Source: CAYZZU01 sp964483105 (GTDB lineage: Bacteria; CG2-30-53-67). Taken from it: a stretch of DNA of 40,211 bases. The stretch spans positions 1 to 40,211 of the forward strand of contig CAYZZU010000023.1 of assembly GCA_964483105.1 (NCBI GenBank), given 5' to 3'. Each line of letters starts with the position of its first letter. Position 1 is the first letter of the stretch. Shown here piece after piece: positions 16,283 to 24,315 of the stretch. Under the pieces are notes generated by a model. It did not search any database and had not been told where the DNA came from. It saw only the letters and a list, made by a program, of their open reading frames with translations. Made by a program: the position numbers and the translations under genes.

Positions 16283-18553
16283 ATGAAACAGATTCGGAAG
16301 GAACAGGTGCTTGAGTATCATACCGGTGGGAGAAAAGGGAAGATTGAGGTAGTCGCTTCCAAACCGTGCATTACACAGCTGGACCTGGCTCTGGCCTATA
16401 CTCCCGGAGTGGCCGAGCCCTGCCGGGAGATCCGCAGGGATCCCGAGAACTCCTTTGCGTACACGGCCAGGGGAAACCTTGTAGCCGTGGTCAGCAATGG
16501 AACGGCCGTTCTCGGTCTTGGTGATATCGGTCCGGAGGCTGCCAAACCGGTGATGGAAGGCAAGTCGGTCTTGTTCAAGCGGTTTGCCGATATCGACGTC
16601 TTTGACCTGGAACTGAATACCCGGGATCCGGAAGAGGTGATCCGGATCGTTCGGGCGCTGGAGCCCACTTTTGCCGGGATCAACCTGGAGGATATCCGTG
16701 CTCCCGAATGTTTTCTGATCGAAGAGCGTTTGGTGAAGGAGATGCGGATTCCGGTTTTCCACGATGATCAGCATGGGACCGCGATTATTTCCGGCGCAGC
16801 CCTGCTCAATGCGCTGGAGCTGACAGAACGGGTGATACAGGATTGCCGGATTGTTTTCAGCGGTTCCGGAGCCGCCGCCATTGCCTGTGGAAGGCTGTAC
16901 GTACGTTTGGGCGCGGACCCCGCGAAGATGATTTTCTGTGACCGGAAAGGTGTGATCTACAAGGGAAGGAAAGAGGGGATGAACCCCTACAAGGAGCGGA
17001 TTGCCGCTGATACGTCGCATCGGACCCTGGAGGAAGCACTTGCCGGCGCCGATGTCTTTGTGGGGCTCTCAACGGGGGGGGTGCTGACCAGCGGGATGCT
17101 TCGTACCATGGCGGAAAATCCGATCATCTTCGCCCTGGCCAATCCGGAGCCGGAAATTGGGTACGACGAAGCCAGGGCCGTCCGTCCGGACGCGATTGTC
17201 GCCACAGGCCGTTCCGATTTTCCCAATCAGGTCAACAATGTGCTTGGGTTTCCTTTTATCTTCCGAGGCGCCCTGGACGTCAGAGCGAAGGCGATCAATG
17301 ATGAGATGAAGATGGCCGCAGTTCGTGCCCTGGCCGCTCTGGCCCGTGAAGGGGTTCCCGAATCGGTCTCGAAAGCCTATGGCGGCAAGGAATTTCATTT
17401 CGGATCCGAGTACCTGATTCCCAAACCGTTCGACCCAAGGGTCCTGCTGTGGGTGGCCCCGGCCGTGGCCAAGGCGGCCATGGAGAGCGGTGTGGCCGGC
17501 AGACCGATACGCAATCTGCAGGCCTATCGGGAATCATTGGAAGCGATTCTCGGCAAGACCCATGTGATTATGCGGACGGTGATTCACAAGGCTCAGAGAG
17601 ATGTCCGTCGAATCGTCTTTCCCGAAGGAAGTCACACCCGTATTCTCAAGGCCTGCCAAACCATCCTGGACCAGAAGATTGCCCGCCCGGTTCTTCTGGG
17701 CGAGAAAAGGGAAATCGAAGAGAAGATCGTCGATCTCGGTTTGGAACTCGATGGCGTGGAGATCCTCAATCCTTTAGAAGACAGACGCTTTGAAGAGTAT
17801 ACCCGGCAATTCTACGAAATGAGGAAACGAAAAGGGATCAATCGGTTTGACGCACGAAAACTGATGGGAAATGCGAACTACTTCGGAACCATGATGGTCA
17901 AAACGGGGGAAGCCGACGGATTGATTTCGGGGGTTTCGCAGCGGTACCAGGAAACCCTGCGTCCCGCCCTGCAGATCGTTCGGACCGAACCTGGAATCAG
18001 CCGGGTTTCAGGACTATTTATGATGATCCTGAAGGAGCGGACGCTGTTTTTCGCTGACACCACCGTGAATATCCATTCCACCGCCGAAGAGCTGGCGGAG
18101 GTCGCCCGCTTGAGCGCGAGGCTGGCCCGACGTTTTCACCTTGAACCGAGAATTGCCATGCTTTCGTACTCGAATTTCGGTTCCACCCGTAACCGGGATG
18201 TCGAGAAGGTTGAAAGGGCTGTTGTTCTGGCACAGGAGGCGGAACCGGAGTTGATCATTGACGGTGAGATCATGGCTGACACGGCTGTGAATCCCGTCCT
18301 GGCCTCCTCTTTATTTCCATTCAGCAAAATTCTGGGGGATGCAAACATCCTGATCTTTCCGGACCTTGCCTCCGGGAATATCGCCTACAAACTACTGCAG
18401 CATCTTGGAGGAGCCGAGGTCGTGGGGCCGATTCTGATGGGGCTGGACAAGCCGATCCACGTGCTTCAGGCCGGCTGCGGCGTAAACGAAATTGTACATA
18501 TGACCGCCATAGCCGTGGTGGACGCGCAGGAGAGAAGGGGATGTATGGATTAA
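16283..18553 (+). CDS. maeB: NADP-dependent malic enzyme, phosphotransacetylase-domain fusion
   Basis: MaeB decarboxylates malate to pyruvate, making NADPH. The 756-residue product has the two-part build and length of E. coli MaeB (759 aa): a malic enzyme half (about 1-430; LALAYTPGVAEPCREI, VMEGKSVLFKRFADIDVFD, HDDQHGTAIISGAALLNAL, a Rossmann FSGSGAAAIACGRLY, FALANPEPEIGY) and a phosphotransacetylase-like half (about 440-756; RIVFPEGSHTRILKAC, ALQIVRTEPGISRVSG, NIHSTAEELAEVA, FPDLASGNIAYKLLQHLGG). In E. coli the PTA-like half is not an active transferase but mediates regulation by acetyl-CoA. ATG 16283 has GAGGGGG ahead; an upstream in-frame TTG at 16253 is less likely. A strong terminator follows. 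Confidence 0.95.
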   Translation: MKQIRKEQVLEYHTGGRKGKIEVVASKPCITQLDLALAYTPGVAEPCREIRRDPENSFAYTARGNLVAVVSNGTAVLGLGDIGPEAAKPVMEGKSVLFKRFADIDVFDLELNTRDPEEVIRIVRALEPTFAGINLEDIRAPECFLIEERLVKEMRIPVFHDDQHGTAIISGAALLNALELTERVIQDCRIVFSGSGAAAIACGRLYVRLGADPAKMIFCDRKGVIYKGRKEGMNPYKERIAADTSHRTLEEALAGADVFVGLSTGGVLTSGMLRTMAENPIIFALANPEPEIGYDEARAVRPDAIVATGRSDFPNQVNNVLGFPFIFRGALDVRAKAINDEMKMAAVRALAALAREGVPESVSKAYGGKEFHFGSEYLIPKPFDPRVLLWVAPAVAKAAMESGVAGRPIRNLQAYRESLEAILGKTHVIMRTVIHKAQRDVRRIVFPEGSHTRILKACQTILDQKIARPVLLGEKREIEEKIVDLGLELDGVEILNPLEDRRFEEYTRQFYEMRKRKGINRFDARKLMGNANYFGTMMVKTGEADGLISGVSQRYQETLRPALQIVRTEPGISRVSGLFMMILKERTLFFADTTVNIHSTAEELAEVARLSARLARRFHLEPRIAMLSYSNFGSTRNRDVEKVERAVVLAQEAEPELIIDGEIMADTAVNPVLASSLFPFSKILGDANILIFPDLASGNIAYKLLQHLGGAEVVGPILMGLDKPIHVLQAGCGVNEIVHMTAIAVVDAQERRGCMD

Positions 18554-18580
18554 GAGACAAAAGCAATCATGAGAGATAGA

Positions 18581-18617
18581 AAAAGACCCCACAACGTATT
18601 CATCAGTGGGGTCTTTT
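18581..18617 (+). terminator. Rho-independent terminator after maeB
   Basis: A perfect 12-bp stem: AAAAGACCCCAC (18581-18592) pairs with GTGGGGTCTTTT (18606-18617) around a 13-nt loop, with the closing U-run on the 3' arm. The stem is bidirectional in form, but it sits 28 nt after the maeB stop. Confidence 0.92.
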
Positions 18618-18916
18618 GATCCATTGGATTCGGAGGGGTGAAAAGGGAAGCACCGTACCCGTCTTCATGATCCTGCGGGGAAGGGTTACAACTCCGAGAA
18701 TGTTCTCCACCGTTTGTCTGAATCACCAGGGACTTATGCGGCTTACTGATCCCGAGACTCCCCAGAGGGAGCCCCGGTGGTTCTCGCGAGGTTTACGGAG
18801 AGGCGCAAAAATATTGCCGCCATTGGAAACATGGCGACGCTCTGCGGAGAACACCTTTCTCTCCAATCGTGCGCTTCGATTAAAATCTGATTTTCCATTT
18901 CCCGATATCTTGAGAA
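18618..18916. other. 300-bp gene-free spacer between maeB and the TusA-like gene
   Basis: No convincing gene on either strand. The one long frame (18616-18942 plus) has no family likeness, no ribosome site and starts inside the terminator. Inverted segments such as CTCCC-CAGA-GGGAG (near 18759-18772) give it some folding potential. I cannot match it to tmRNA, RNase P, SRP or 6S RNA. Confidence 0.4.
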
Positions 18917-18936
18917 TCAGGATTTTTTCAGATAGA
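18885..18936. terminator. Possible bidirectional terminator after the TusA-like gene
   Basis: CTGATT and AATCAG arms separated by about 22 nt. T-rich stretches lie on both outer sides (GATTTTTT on the plus strand, ATTTT on the minus strand). The arm overlaps the TusA-like stop codon. The stem is only 6 bp with a long loop, so this is weak. Confidence 0.35.
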
Positions 18937-19147
18937 ACTTGAAGGTGCCTCCCTCTTCCGTGATTTCCATCAGCTCATTTCCCGTTCGTTTCGCCCACGC
19001 GGTGATATCATTCTTGGAACCGGGGTCGGTTGAAAGCATTTCCAGAATCTGGCCCGGGCTCAGTTGGTCCATGGCTTTCTTGGTCTGAAGAACCGGAAGC
19101 GGGCAGTTCAACCCTTTGCAATCAAGCGTTTTGTCGGCAGTCGGCAT
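18917..19147 (-). CDS. TusA/SirA-like sulfur-carrier family protein
   Basis: A 76-residue TusA-fold protein with the signature CPxP motif, Cys15 in DCKGLNCPLPVLQTKKAM. A second Cys (C10) sits five residues before it. TusA proteins accept persulfide on the CPxP Cys and pass it to tRNA thiolation, molybdopterin or dissimilatory sulfur pathways; paralogues with the extra Cys are common in sulfur-metabolising anaerobes. The frame is open for 8 more codons, but ATG 19147 has AAGGAGG at the right distance. It has its own strong promoter. The exact partner is not identifiable from the window. Confidence 0.88.
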   Translation of the reverse strand: MPTADKTLDCKGLNCPLPVLQTKKAMDQLSPGQILEMLSTDPGSKNDITAWAKRTGNELMEITEEGGTFKFYLKKS

Positions 19148-19201
19148 CTTTCGTTTCCTCCTTGTAAACAATGGTTGGTTGAAGAAATTTTCCGAAAAGT
19201 C

Positions 19202-19230
19202 ATATTAATCGTATTCGTTTTTAATGTCAA
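19202..19230 (-). promoter_or_regulatory. Promoter of the TusA-like gene
   Basis: Minus strand TTGACA (19225-19230), a 17-bp spacer and TAATAT (19202-19207). Start of transcription would be about 50 nt before ATG 19147. This separates the gene from the upstream DUF362 gene. Confidence 0.75.
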
Positions 19231-19269
19231 ATAAATTCTGGACGGGATTTTTTGCGGGGTTGTGAACTC

Positions 19270-20403
19270 TTAATGGCGCAGCAACCTGAGCAGCCATCCC
19301 TTGCGAACCCGGATGGCTCCATTCGGGCAGAGCTCCTGACAACAGAAACAGCGGATACAATGCCGTGTGTCGATCCGGACTCGTTTTTTTTCAATCCGCA
19401 TGGTTTTCTGCGGACAGGCTTTTACACAGACCTGACACAGATTGCAGAGCTTGGGATCGGATTCCGGGGTTGTACTCAGGGCGCCCTTTAAAAGTCCGAC
19501 CAGGAAATCGGGGAGGTTCCACTCCAGCTCCGAGGATTCCGGCAGGACCAGTGCGGGCAGACGAAGATCCTCCATCGGATCTCCAACCACCCGGATTCGA
19601 TCCGCCCTTGTTTCGCCGATTCCCAGTTGTTTCGCCGCCCGCAGTGTGGGCAGTCGTTCCGGCGGCATTCCGAGCAGAAGCATCAGGATCGTGTCAAGGG
19701 CCACTGCGTCTGAGGAAGCTGCAAGGATTCCCATTCTCTTTGGATTACCGCTCCCGGGGCCGTTGCCTTCCATTCCGATGATTCCGTCGATCAGGGTCAG
19801 CGCCGGGGAGAGGGCCTGGTAGATTTCCACGAGCATCTTTGCGAAGGCCTCCCGGTTGACTCCGGCCTTGAGGTGCCATTGGGCCTTTCTGGCGCCCACG
19901 ACGCACCCGAACATGTTTTTGACCCCCAGGGTCATCAACATCTGGCCGTGGGTCTTGAGCTTGGGCAGGTTGATGATGGTATCCGCTTTTAAGGCCTCTC
20001 CGGCCAGTTCCAATGGAAATCCTTTCTCCCGTGTTTTTCCCACCGCGACTGATTCCCGGAACTCTATGATTGGGACACCGAACGCTTCCGCTACCTCGCC
20101 GATTCCACACCGGAAAGCATTTTTTTTGGCGGTGCCCAGGCCGGGACTGTCTCCGATCAGGGCGCGGCCTCCCGCTTCCTGAACCAGTTTTAAAACGGCC
20201 CGGACGACACTTGGATGCGTATTGACGGCACTTTCTTCGGTTTTTGTGGCAAGAAGATTCGGTTTGATCAGGACGGTCTGACCAGCGCGCACGAAAGAGT
20301 CGATCCCCCCCAGATGATCGAACATTGTGCGAATGGATTTTTCAACCCGATCCGGTTCATAATCCCTGCAGCCGGTCAGGACGACTTTGGAAGACATAGA
20401 CAC
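19270..20403 (-). CDS. DUF362 protein with C-terminal 2x[4Fe-4S] ferredoxin domain
   Basis: A 377-residue protein. Residues 1-300 are DUF362 (VLIKPNLLATKTEESAVNTH, LIGDSPGLGT, IINLPKLKTHGQMLMTLGVKNMFGC, DGIIGMEGNGPGSGNPK), a domain of anaerobes with poorly defined function. The C-terminus has two ferredoxin clusters, CNLCQVCVKACP and CIRCFCCQELCP. The two parts together suggest an electron-transfer or maturation role in the cytoplasm. GTG 20403 and ATG 20397 are both possible starts with weak ribosome sites. A moderate promoter is seen at 20509-20536. It faces lpxC across a 263-bp divergent spacer. Confidence 0.88.
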   Translation of the reverse strand: MSMSSKVVLTGCRDYEPDRVEKSIRTMFDHLGGIDSFVRAGQTVLIKPNLLATKTEESAVNTHPSVVRAVLKLVQEAGGRALIGDSPGLGTAKKNAFRCGIGEVAEAFGVPIIEFRESVAVGKTREKGFPLELAGEALKADTIINLPKLKTHGQMLMTLGVKNMFGCVVGARKAQWHLKAGVNREAFAKMLVEIYQALSPALTLIDGIIGMEGNGPGSGNPKRMGILAASSDAVALDTILMLLLGMPPERLPTLRAAKQLGIGETRADRIRVVGDPMEDLRLPALVLPESSELEWNLPDFLVGLLKGALSTTPESDPKLCNLCQVCVKACPQKTMRIEKKRVRIDTRHCIRCFCCQELCPNGAIRVRKGWLLRLLRH

Positions 20404-20508
20404 TCAAACGAATGATTCCTGTGCAAAAAAGATACACCATCCATGGACGGTTGAGTTTTTTTTGCAACACTCTGTTCGATCATTTTTCGAAAAGATCATT
20501 TTTTGCAT

Positions 20509-20536
20509 CTTATAACAGATTGATTTTTTTGTCCAA
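20509..20536 (-). promoter_or_regulatory. Possible promoter of the DUF362 gene
   Basis: Minus strand TTGGAC (20531-20536), a 16-bp A-rich spacer and TATAAG (20509-20514). The same spacer contains a repeated GATCATTTTT pair near 20478-20503 that could be an operator, but this is speculative. Confidence 0.45.
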
Positions 20537-20555
20537 GGAAGAAATACAGCCTATT

Positions 20556-20585
20556 TTGTCGAAATGGCATCTGTTTTGCTAAACT
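20556..20585 (+). promoter_or_regulatory. Possible lpxC promoter
   Basis: TTGTCG (20556-20561), an 18-bp spacer and TAAACT (20580-20585), with an extended -10 TG. It would give a leader of about 75 nt before the TTG start of lpxC. Confidence 0.45.
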
Positions 20586-20666
20586 CTCTTTAAGGAAATA
20601 CTTGAATAAGATGACTCCGTAACGTCGAGAGATCATGGTTTTATGCCGTGCGAAGGAGAATAGAGA

Positions 20667-21602
20667 TTGAAATATCAGAGAAGTATCGCCTCGCCCATTG
20701 AATGTTCCGGAATCGGACTTCATTCCGGGGTCAAAGTGAACCTGAGGATTCTGCCCGCTCCGGTGGATACGGGGATTCTCTTTAAACGAGTGGATTTGGA
20801 TCACCCTTCAGATATCCTGGCCCTTGCGGAAAATGTTGTGGATACCAGTTTGAACACGACGCTTGGGAAAAATGCTGTCCAGATCCGGACGGCCGAACAT
20901 CTCCTGTCCGCATTTTCCGGACTTGGAATCGACAATGCCGTGGTTGAGCTGGACGCGCCGGAAGTACCCATCATGGACGGGAGTGCGGCATCCTATATCT
21001 ATCTTCTGACTTCAGCCGGGATTCGGAGACAAAGTAAACTACAGCGGTTTATCAAGATCGAAGAACCGATCGAGATCAAGGAGAAAGATCGGTGTGCCGC
21101 GATTTATCCATCCGACGTACCGGAAGTGACTTATGAAATCGATTTTGACCACCCCATGTTGAAAAAACAGCGTTATCATTATCGCGCCAGTGAGGATTCC
21201 TACGTTCGTGAAATTGCCCGCGCCCGTACCTTTGGTTTTCTCAAGGAGGTAGAGTATCTCCAGTCTCAGGGATTCGCGCTGGGCGGCTCGCTGGACAATG
21301 CCATTGTGATTGGAGATTACCGTATCCTGAATCATGACGGGCTGAGGTATCCGGACGAGTTCGTTCGTCATAAGATTCTGGATGCCATCGGAGACTTGAG
21401 TCTCGTGGGAGTGCCGATGATCGGGCATTTTATGGCTTCCCGGTCGGGACATGCCCTGAACGCTAAGCTGGTGGATCGAATCCTGAAGAGCCCGGAAAAG
21501 TGGAGATATGTAACCCACCCGCAGGATCTTCACCCCGAGCTCAACGAAGAAAAACCTTCCCCGGTTCCCGCGCGGAAACTCGTGAATGTAACCGTCGGAT
21601 AA
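20667..21602 (+). CDS. lpxC: UDP-3-O-acyl-N-acetylglucosamine deacetylase
   Basis: LpxC is the committed, zinc-dependent step of lipid A synthesis. The 311-residue product has the expected ligands: H78 (TAEHLLSA), H235 and D239 (FVRHKILDAIGD), with the IECSGIGLHSG N-terminus, the VPIMDGSAASYIYLL segment, and the GHFMASRSGHALN C-terminal His. The start is TTG at 20667, with AAGGAG 8 nt ahead; this rarer start codon may keep expression low, in keeping with the tight control of LpxC. A LapA-LapB fusion, the probable regulator of its stability, is encoded at 6879. It is only 6 bp from the convergent TPR gene. Confidence 0.95.
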   Translation: MKYQRSIASPIECSGIGLHSGVKVNLRILPAPVDTGILFKRVDLDHPSDILALAENVVDTSLNTTLGKNAVQIRTAEHLLSAFSGLGIDNAVVELDAPEVPIMDGSAASYIYLLTSAGIRRQSKLQRFIKIEEPIEIKEKDRCAAIYPSDVPEVTYEIDFDHPMLKKQRYHYRASEDSYVREIARARTFGFLKEVEYLQSQGFALGGSLDNAIVIGDYRILNHDGLRYPDEFVRHKILDAIGDLSLVGVPMIGHFMASRSGHALNAKLVDRILKSPEKWRYVTHPQDLHPELNEEKPSPVPARKLVNVTVG

Positions 21603-21608
21603 GGCCGC

Positions 21609-22505
21609 TTAGCGTGGAGGCAGGGGGTAACGGTTTCTCAGATCTTTCAGGTAGTCGTTTTTCGCTTTTCGGTTGAACTTGTGCGCGTCGTTGACCGCGC
21701 CGAAGACCCCTCCCGTGTACCAACCAGTCTCGAAGAATCCCAGCAGAGCGCCTGCCACTTCATTTCCATGGCTGAAGAGCCCTACAATGGCCCAGATGAA
21801 GGATCCGTTCAGGACAAAGGAAGTCAGCCCCTCTGTCGGGCGTCCCGTGTAGAACTGCCCGGATCCCGGAAGCACGGCCGACAAAAATCCGGCCAGAACG
21901 GGGGATCTACGAGGGACCGTGACGCCGGACTCAACTTCCTTTAGAAGGGATTGCGCGAAGGGATATTGGAGACTTTCTTTCCTGACGGAGGCAAAGGCAC
22001 GGGATGCTTCTTCGAACTTCCAGAGAGAAAGGTACGACCATCCCAGACGGATTTTCCCGTTGTCGGCGTCTCGGGATTCCGGGAAATGGTTCAGAAATTC
22101 GGAGAAGGCGATTGCCGCCTCGGTGAAACGGCCCGCGGAAAAGTAGGCCATCCCGATTTCGTAAGATGCCTTTCCCGTGATCGGGGAATCCGGGAATTTT
22201 CGAAGAAGTCGCCGCAGGTTCTCTACGGCCAGGTCGGTTTTCCCTCCCCTTTCATAGGCGATGGCGATATTCAGACTGCAAAGCGGAACCCGGTTGTCTC
22301 CGGGGAAATAGGAGAGAAATCGTTTGTATTCCGTAATCGCGCGATAGTAATCCTGCTCCTCCATGAGTTGAGACGCGAACCGGAAAAGGCGGTCGGATTC
22401 ACTGGAACCGAAGGCGTGAACCGATGGCGGAGAGACGGTCGCAAGACAGAGAAAAATCAGGATGATGCGGATTTTCGATGAGCCAGCGCAAAAGGTCCGG
22501 GTCAT
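21609..22505 (-). CDS. Exported TPR protein with C-terminal membrane segments
   Basis: A 298-residue protein: signal peptide (residues about 10-31, IILIFLCLATVSPPSVHA), then four TPR-like repeats at about 40-190 (DYYRAITEYKRFLSYFPGD, KTDLAVENLRRLLRKFPDSP, RFTEAAIAFSEFLNHFPES), and a hydrophobic end (LAGFLSAVLPGSGQFYTG, VLNGSFIWAIVGLFS) of the type found in membrane proteins with a PGxGQFYxGR turn. Its first 4 bp overlap the stop of the upstream YidD-domain gene, so the two are translated together, suggesting a joint envelope role. Function unknown. Confidence 0.8.
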   Translation of the reverse strand: MTRTFCAGSSKIRIILIFLCLATVSPPSVHAFGSSESDRLFRFASQLMEEQDYYRAITEYKRFLSYFPGDNRVPLCSLNIAIAYERGGKTDLAVENLRRLLRKFPDSPITGKASYEIGMAYFSAGRFTEAAIAFSEFLNHFPESRDADNGKIRLGWSYLSLWKFEEASRAFASVRKESLQYPFAQSLLKEVESGVTVPRRSPVLAGFLSAVLPGSGQFYTGRPTEGLTSFVLNGSFIWAIVGLFSHGNEVAGALLGFFETGWYTGGVFGAVNDAHKFNRKAKNDYLKDLRNRYPLPPR

Positions 22506-22987
22506 GGTCTGCTCCCGGCAGGAGAGTTCCCCCGGCGTACGGATGGTAGGGGATGATGGAACCAGAAATCGTTGTTTCCCACCGGATCCAGGTAACGGAA
22601 TCTTCCGCCCCTTCGCACGAGTGGGACATAACGCTGTTCTTCATATTCATGCACGATCCGGTCCGCGCTCATGGCGAAGCCGAGCCAGGGCCCATGCCTT
22701 CGGATGGCTTGCAGACTATATTGAGAACAGGTCGGGGTCATGGTGCATCGGTCCCCGTCAACCGGGGAGATCCATGTCTGAAAGAAGCGGACGCCGCCCG
22801 CAAGAAAGCTGGAGAATGGATCGTAGCCCTCTGGTTCCGGATGGGAATGAGAGGGGTTCTTCTCTTCGCTCAGCACGGGTGTATGCGGGTTCACGGACCA
22901 GGGGCCCCATGCGGCCGCGGGAGAGGTGAAGACGCAGCCGCAGGCGAACAGGAGTGAGATCGTTCGGAATTTCATCGGTCGTAACAT
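22502..22987 (-). CDS. Exported YidD-domain protein
   Basis: The 161-residue product carries the YidD signature at about residues 65-115 (FFQTWISPVDGDRCTMTPTCSQYSLQAIRRHGP, including the P-T-C-S-x-Y motif). Usual YidD is 70-90 residues, has no signal peptide and helps YidC insert membrane proteins from the cytoplasmic side. This one has a signal-like N-terminus (MKFRTISLLFACGCVFTSPAAAW), about 45 residues of polar linker and a C-terminal extension, so it may act in the periplasm. ATG 22987 was chosen because AAAGGAGG precedes it; the frame is open to 23044. Coupled to the TPR gene by a 4-bp overlap. It is not next to yidC, rnpA or rpmH as classic yidD is. Confidence 0.78.
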   Translation of the reverse strand: MLRPMKFRTISLLFACGCVFTSPAAAWGPWSVNPHTPVLSEEKNPSHSHPEPEGYDPFSSFLAGGVRFFQTWISPVDGDRCTMTPTCSQYSLQAIRRHGPWLGFAMSADRIVHEYEEQRYVPLVRRGGRFRYLDPVGNNDFWFHHPLPSVRRGNSPAGSRP

Positions 22988-23015
22988 GGCCGGTACCCCT
23001 CCTTTCCGTCCGGAA

Positions 23016-23044
23016 AGCATAACAAAGGCCCCCTTCACAGTCAA
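23016..23044 (-). promoter_or_regulatory. Promoter of the yidD-TPR pair
   Basis: Minus strand TTGACT (23039-23044), a 17-bp spacer and TATGCT (23016-23021). The end of repeat element copy 1 lies exactly 13 bp upstream of the -35 box (23058). Confidence 0.7.
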
Positions 23045-23057
23045 GAAGCATCGGGCG

Positions 23058-23799
23058 CCCTAAATGAGCGATAGGAGATCAATAAAGACAAAAACCCCTC
23101 TTGGTTTCAAGGTTCATGGTGAGTATACGACTCACCTGTAAGGTGAAACCGAAGACCGGGAGGGGTGATGCACTCTCCACAACCAAACCTTTCTGACAGG
23201 ATGAACCGGATCGACAGGATCGGCAAACCGGACTCCCCCGCAGGGGGAGCGTGCCCCCCCTGTCACGCGGCCTAACATCGGAGAATCAGGAGGGGAAGAG
23301 CGCGAGATCGTGTCGTCCGGAACGGGCGACCATGCGCAGCATGTTCAGTGGTCCTTTTCGTAAACGGAGCGCCGCACCGAGAGGGATGCAGGGCTGTCTC
23401 GTCAAGGCTTGCGAGTGAGGCATACCCCCTGCGGTATGTCGCAGGGAGCATAACGCAGACGAGGCGGCTCTGCGGCACTCGGATGCCGCTTGGTTTGCGA
23501 AGAGGGCCACAGGTGCAGCGCCCCTCCTGATTCGAGAAGCGAAGCGTTATCCAGCGTCAGCGGGATCCAGTGACCGGGGCGTCGGATCATGGGTCGTTTT
23601 CTTTGGACGAGCAAAGAAAATGAACAAAAACAATTGGTTACAAAATTCAAGGAAGAGAAACGTCCGGGATTGTGTGGCCCCCCGTCAACAGGAATTTGAT
23701 CAGGACTTCCCTGAATGGTACAAAAAAACACTCCGCACACTTTTCAAAACGAGCTTTTTCAACAAAACGATCTGAACATTCTCTATCGCTGGATTCGGG
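23058..23799 (+). mobile_element. Repeat element copy 1 (non-coding, with terminal inverted repeats)
   Basis: A 742-bp element bounded by CCCTAAATG-AGCGATAG (23058-23074) and, inverted, CTATCGCT-GGATTCGGG (23783-23799). It is in opposite orientation to copies 2 and 3. Shared blocks include the outer 150 bp on the right, a 9-bp-arm hairpin (23597-23620), a GACAGGATGAACCGGATC segment, several C5/G5 hairpins and a folded left end in which CCCCTC and GGTTTCA pair with TGAAACC and GAGGGG. A segment of about 183 bp (23348-23530) is extra relative to copy 2. Frames inside are not conserved between copies (a 7-A versus 8-A run shifts them), so it is non-coding. It sits between the divergent yidD and BON promoters. 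No target duplication is visible. Confidence 0.8.
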
Positions 23800-23852
23800 G
23801 GGGCAGGGATTCCGGACCGCGCCGCATGCATTCAGAGATTTGGGAAACTTTG

Positions 23853-23882
23853 TTGACAAGAATAGCACCCTTCATATATATT
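23853..23882 (+). promoter_or_regulatory. Promoter of the BON lipoprotein gene
   Basis: TTGACA (23853-23858) followed 16-18 bp later by a TATATATT stretch (23875-23882). It is 53 bp beyond the right end of repeat copy 1 and about 55 nt upstream of the start codon. Confidence 0.7.
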
Positions 23883-23939
23883 TCCTGCGGTACTTGTAAG
23901 GTTGCTTCAAGGGCTGAACATGCAAAGGAATTGAGAGAG

Positions 23940-24299
23940 ATGATGTGTAAAAGGTGGATCGCGGCGTTTTTCCTGATCTTTCTGCTTTTTTATGTCTCCG
24001 GATGTGAGGTTCTCCTGGTCGGTGGAGCGGCGGGGGCGGGATACAAGATCGGTACGGACCAGAAAAGTGTCGGAGAGACCTTGGGTGACGCAACCATTAC
24101 CGCGACGATCAAGATGCGTCTTTTGCAGGATAAGGAAGTTCATGGCCTGAATATCGATGTGGATACGAATCTGGGTGAGGTCACTCTGTCCGGGTACGTG
24201 CAGTCCGAGGAAGAAATCAGAAGGGCCGTGATTATTGCCAAAGGGGTGCGCGGGGTCAAGAAGGTGACGAATCTCTTGAAGGTCAGGAGAAAAAGATAG
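23940..24299 (+). CDS. BON-domain lipoprotein
   Basis: A 119-residue lipoprotein: signal peptide with lipobox VSGC (Cys22), a small glycine-rich stretch, then one BON domain at about 45-115 (TATIKMRLLQDKEVHGLNID, LGEVTLSGYVQSEEEIRRA, GVRGVKKVTNLLKV). BON lipoproteins such as DolP/YraP and OsmY bind phospholipids and protect the envelope. The frame runs back into repeat copy 1, but ATG 23940, after the 23853 promoter, gives a proper signal peptide. It leads a plus-strand run with mobA, tatA and acyP. Confidence 0.88.
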   Translation: MMCKRWIAAFFLIFLLFYVSGCEVLLVGGAAGAGYKIGTDQKSVGETLGDATITATIKMRLLQDKEVHGLNIDVDTNLGEVTLSGYVQSEEEIRRAVIIAKGVRGVKKVTNLLKVRRKR

Positions 24300-24315
24300 G
24301 AAACGTTTCGCGGGA

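Noticed and set aside
18616..18942. Plus-strand frame of 108 codons after maeB
   Set aside because: Begins in the terminator stem, has no ribosome site or family likeness, and ends over the TusA-like gene.
23100..23130. Repeats such as GTGAGT/ACTCAC considered as CRISPR repeats
   Set aside because: They are a single inverted pair, not regularly spaced direct repeats; no cas genes are present.
23272..23740. Several frames inside repeat copy 1
   Set aside because: Not preserved in copy 2; indels shift them, so they are not under protein-level selection.
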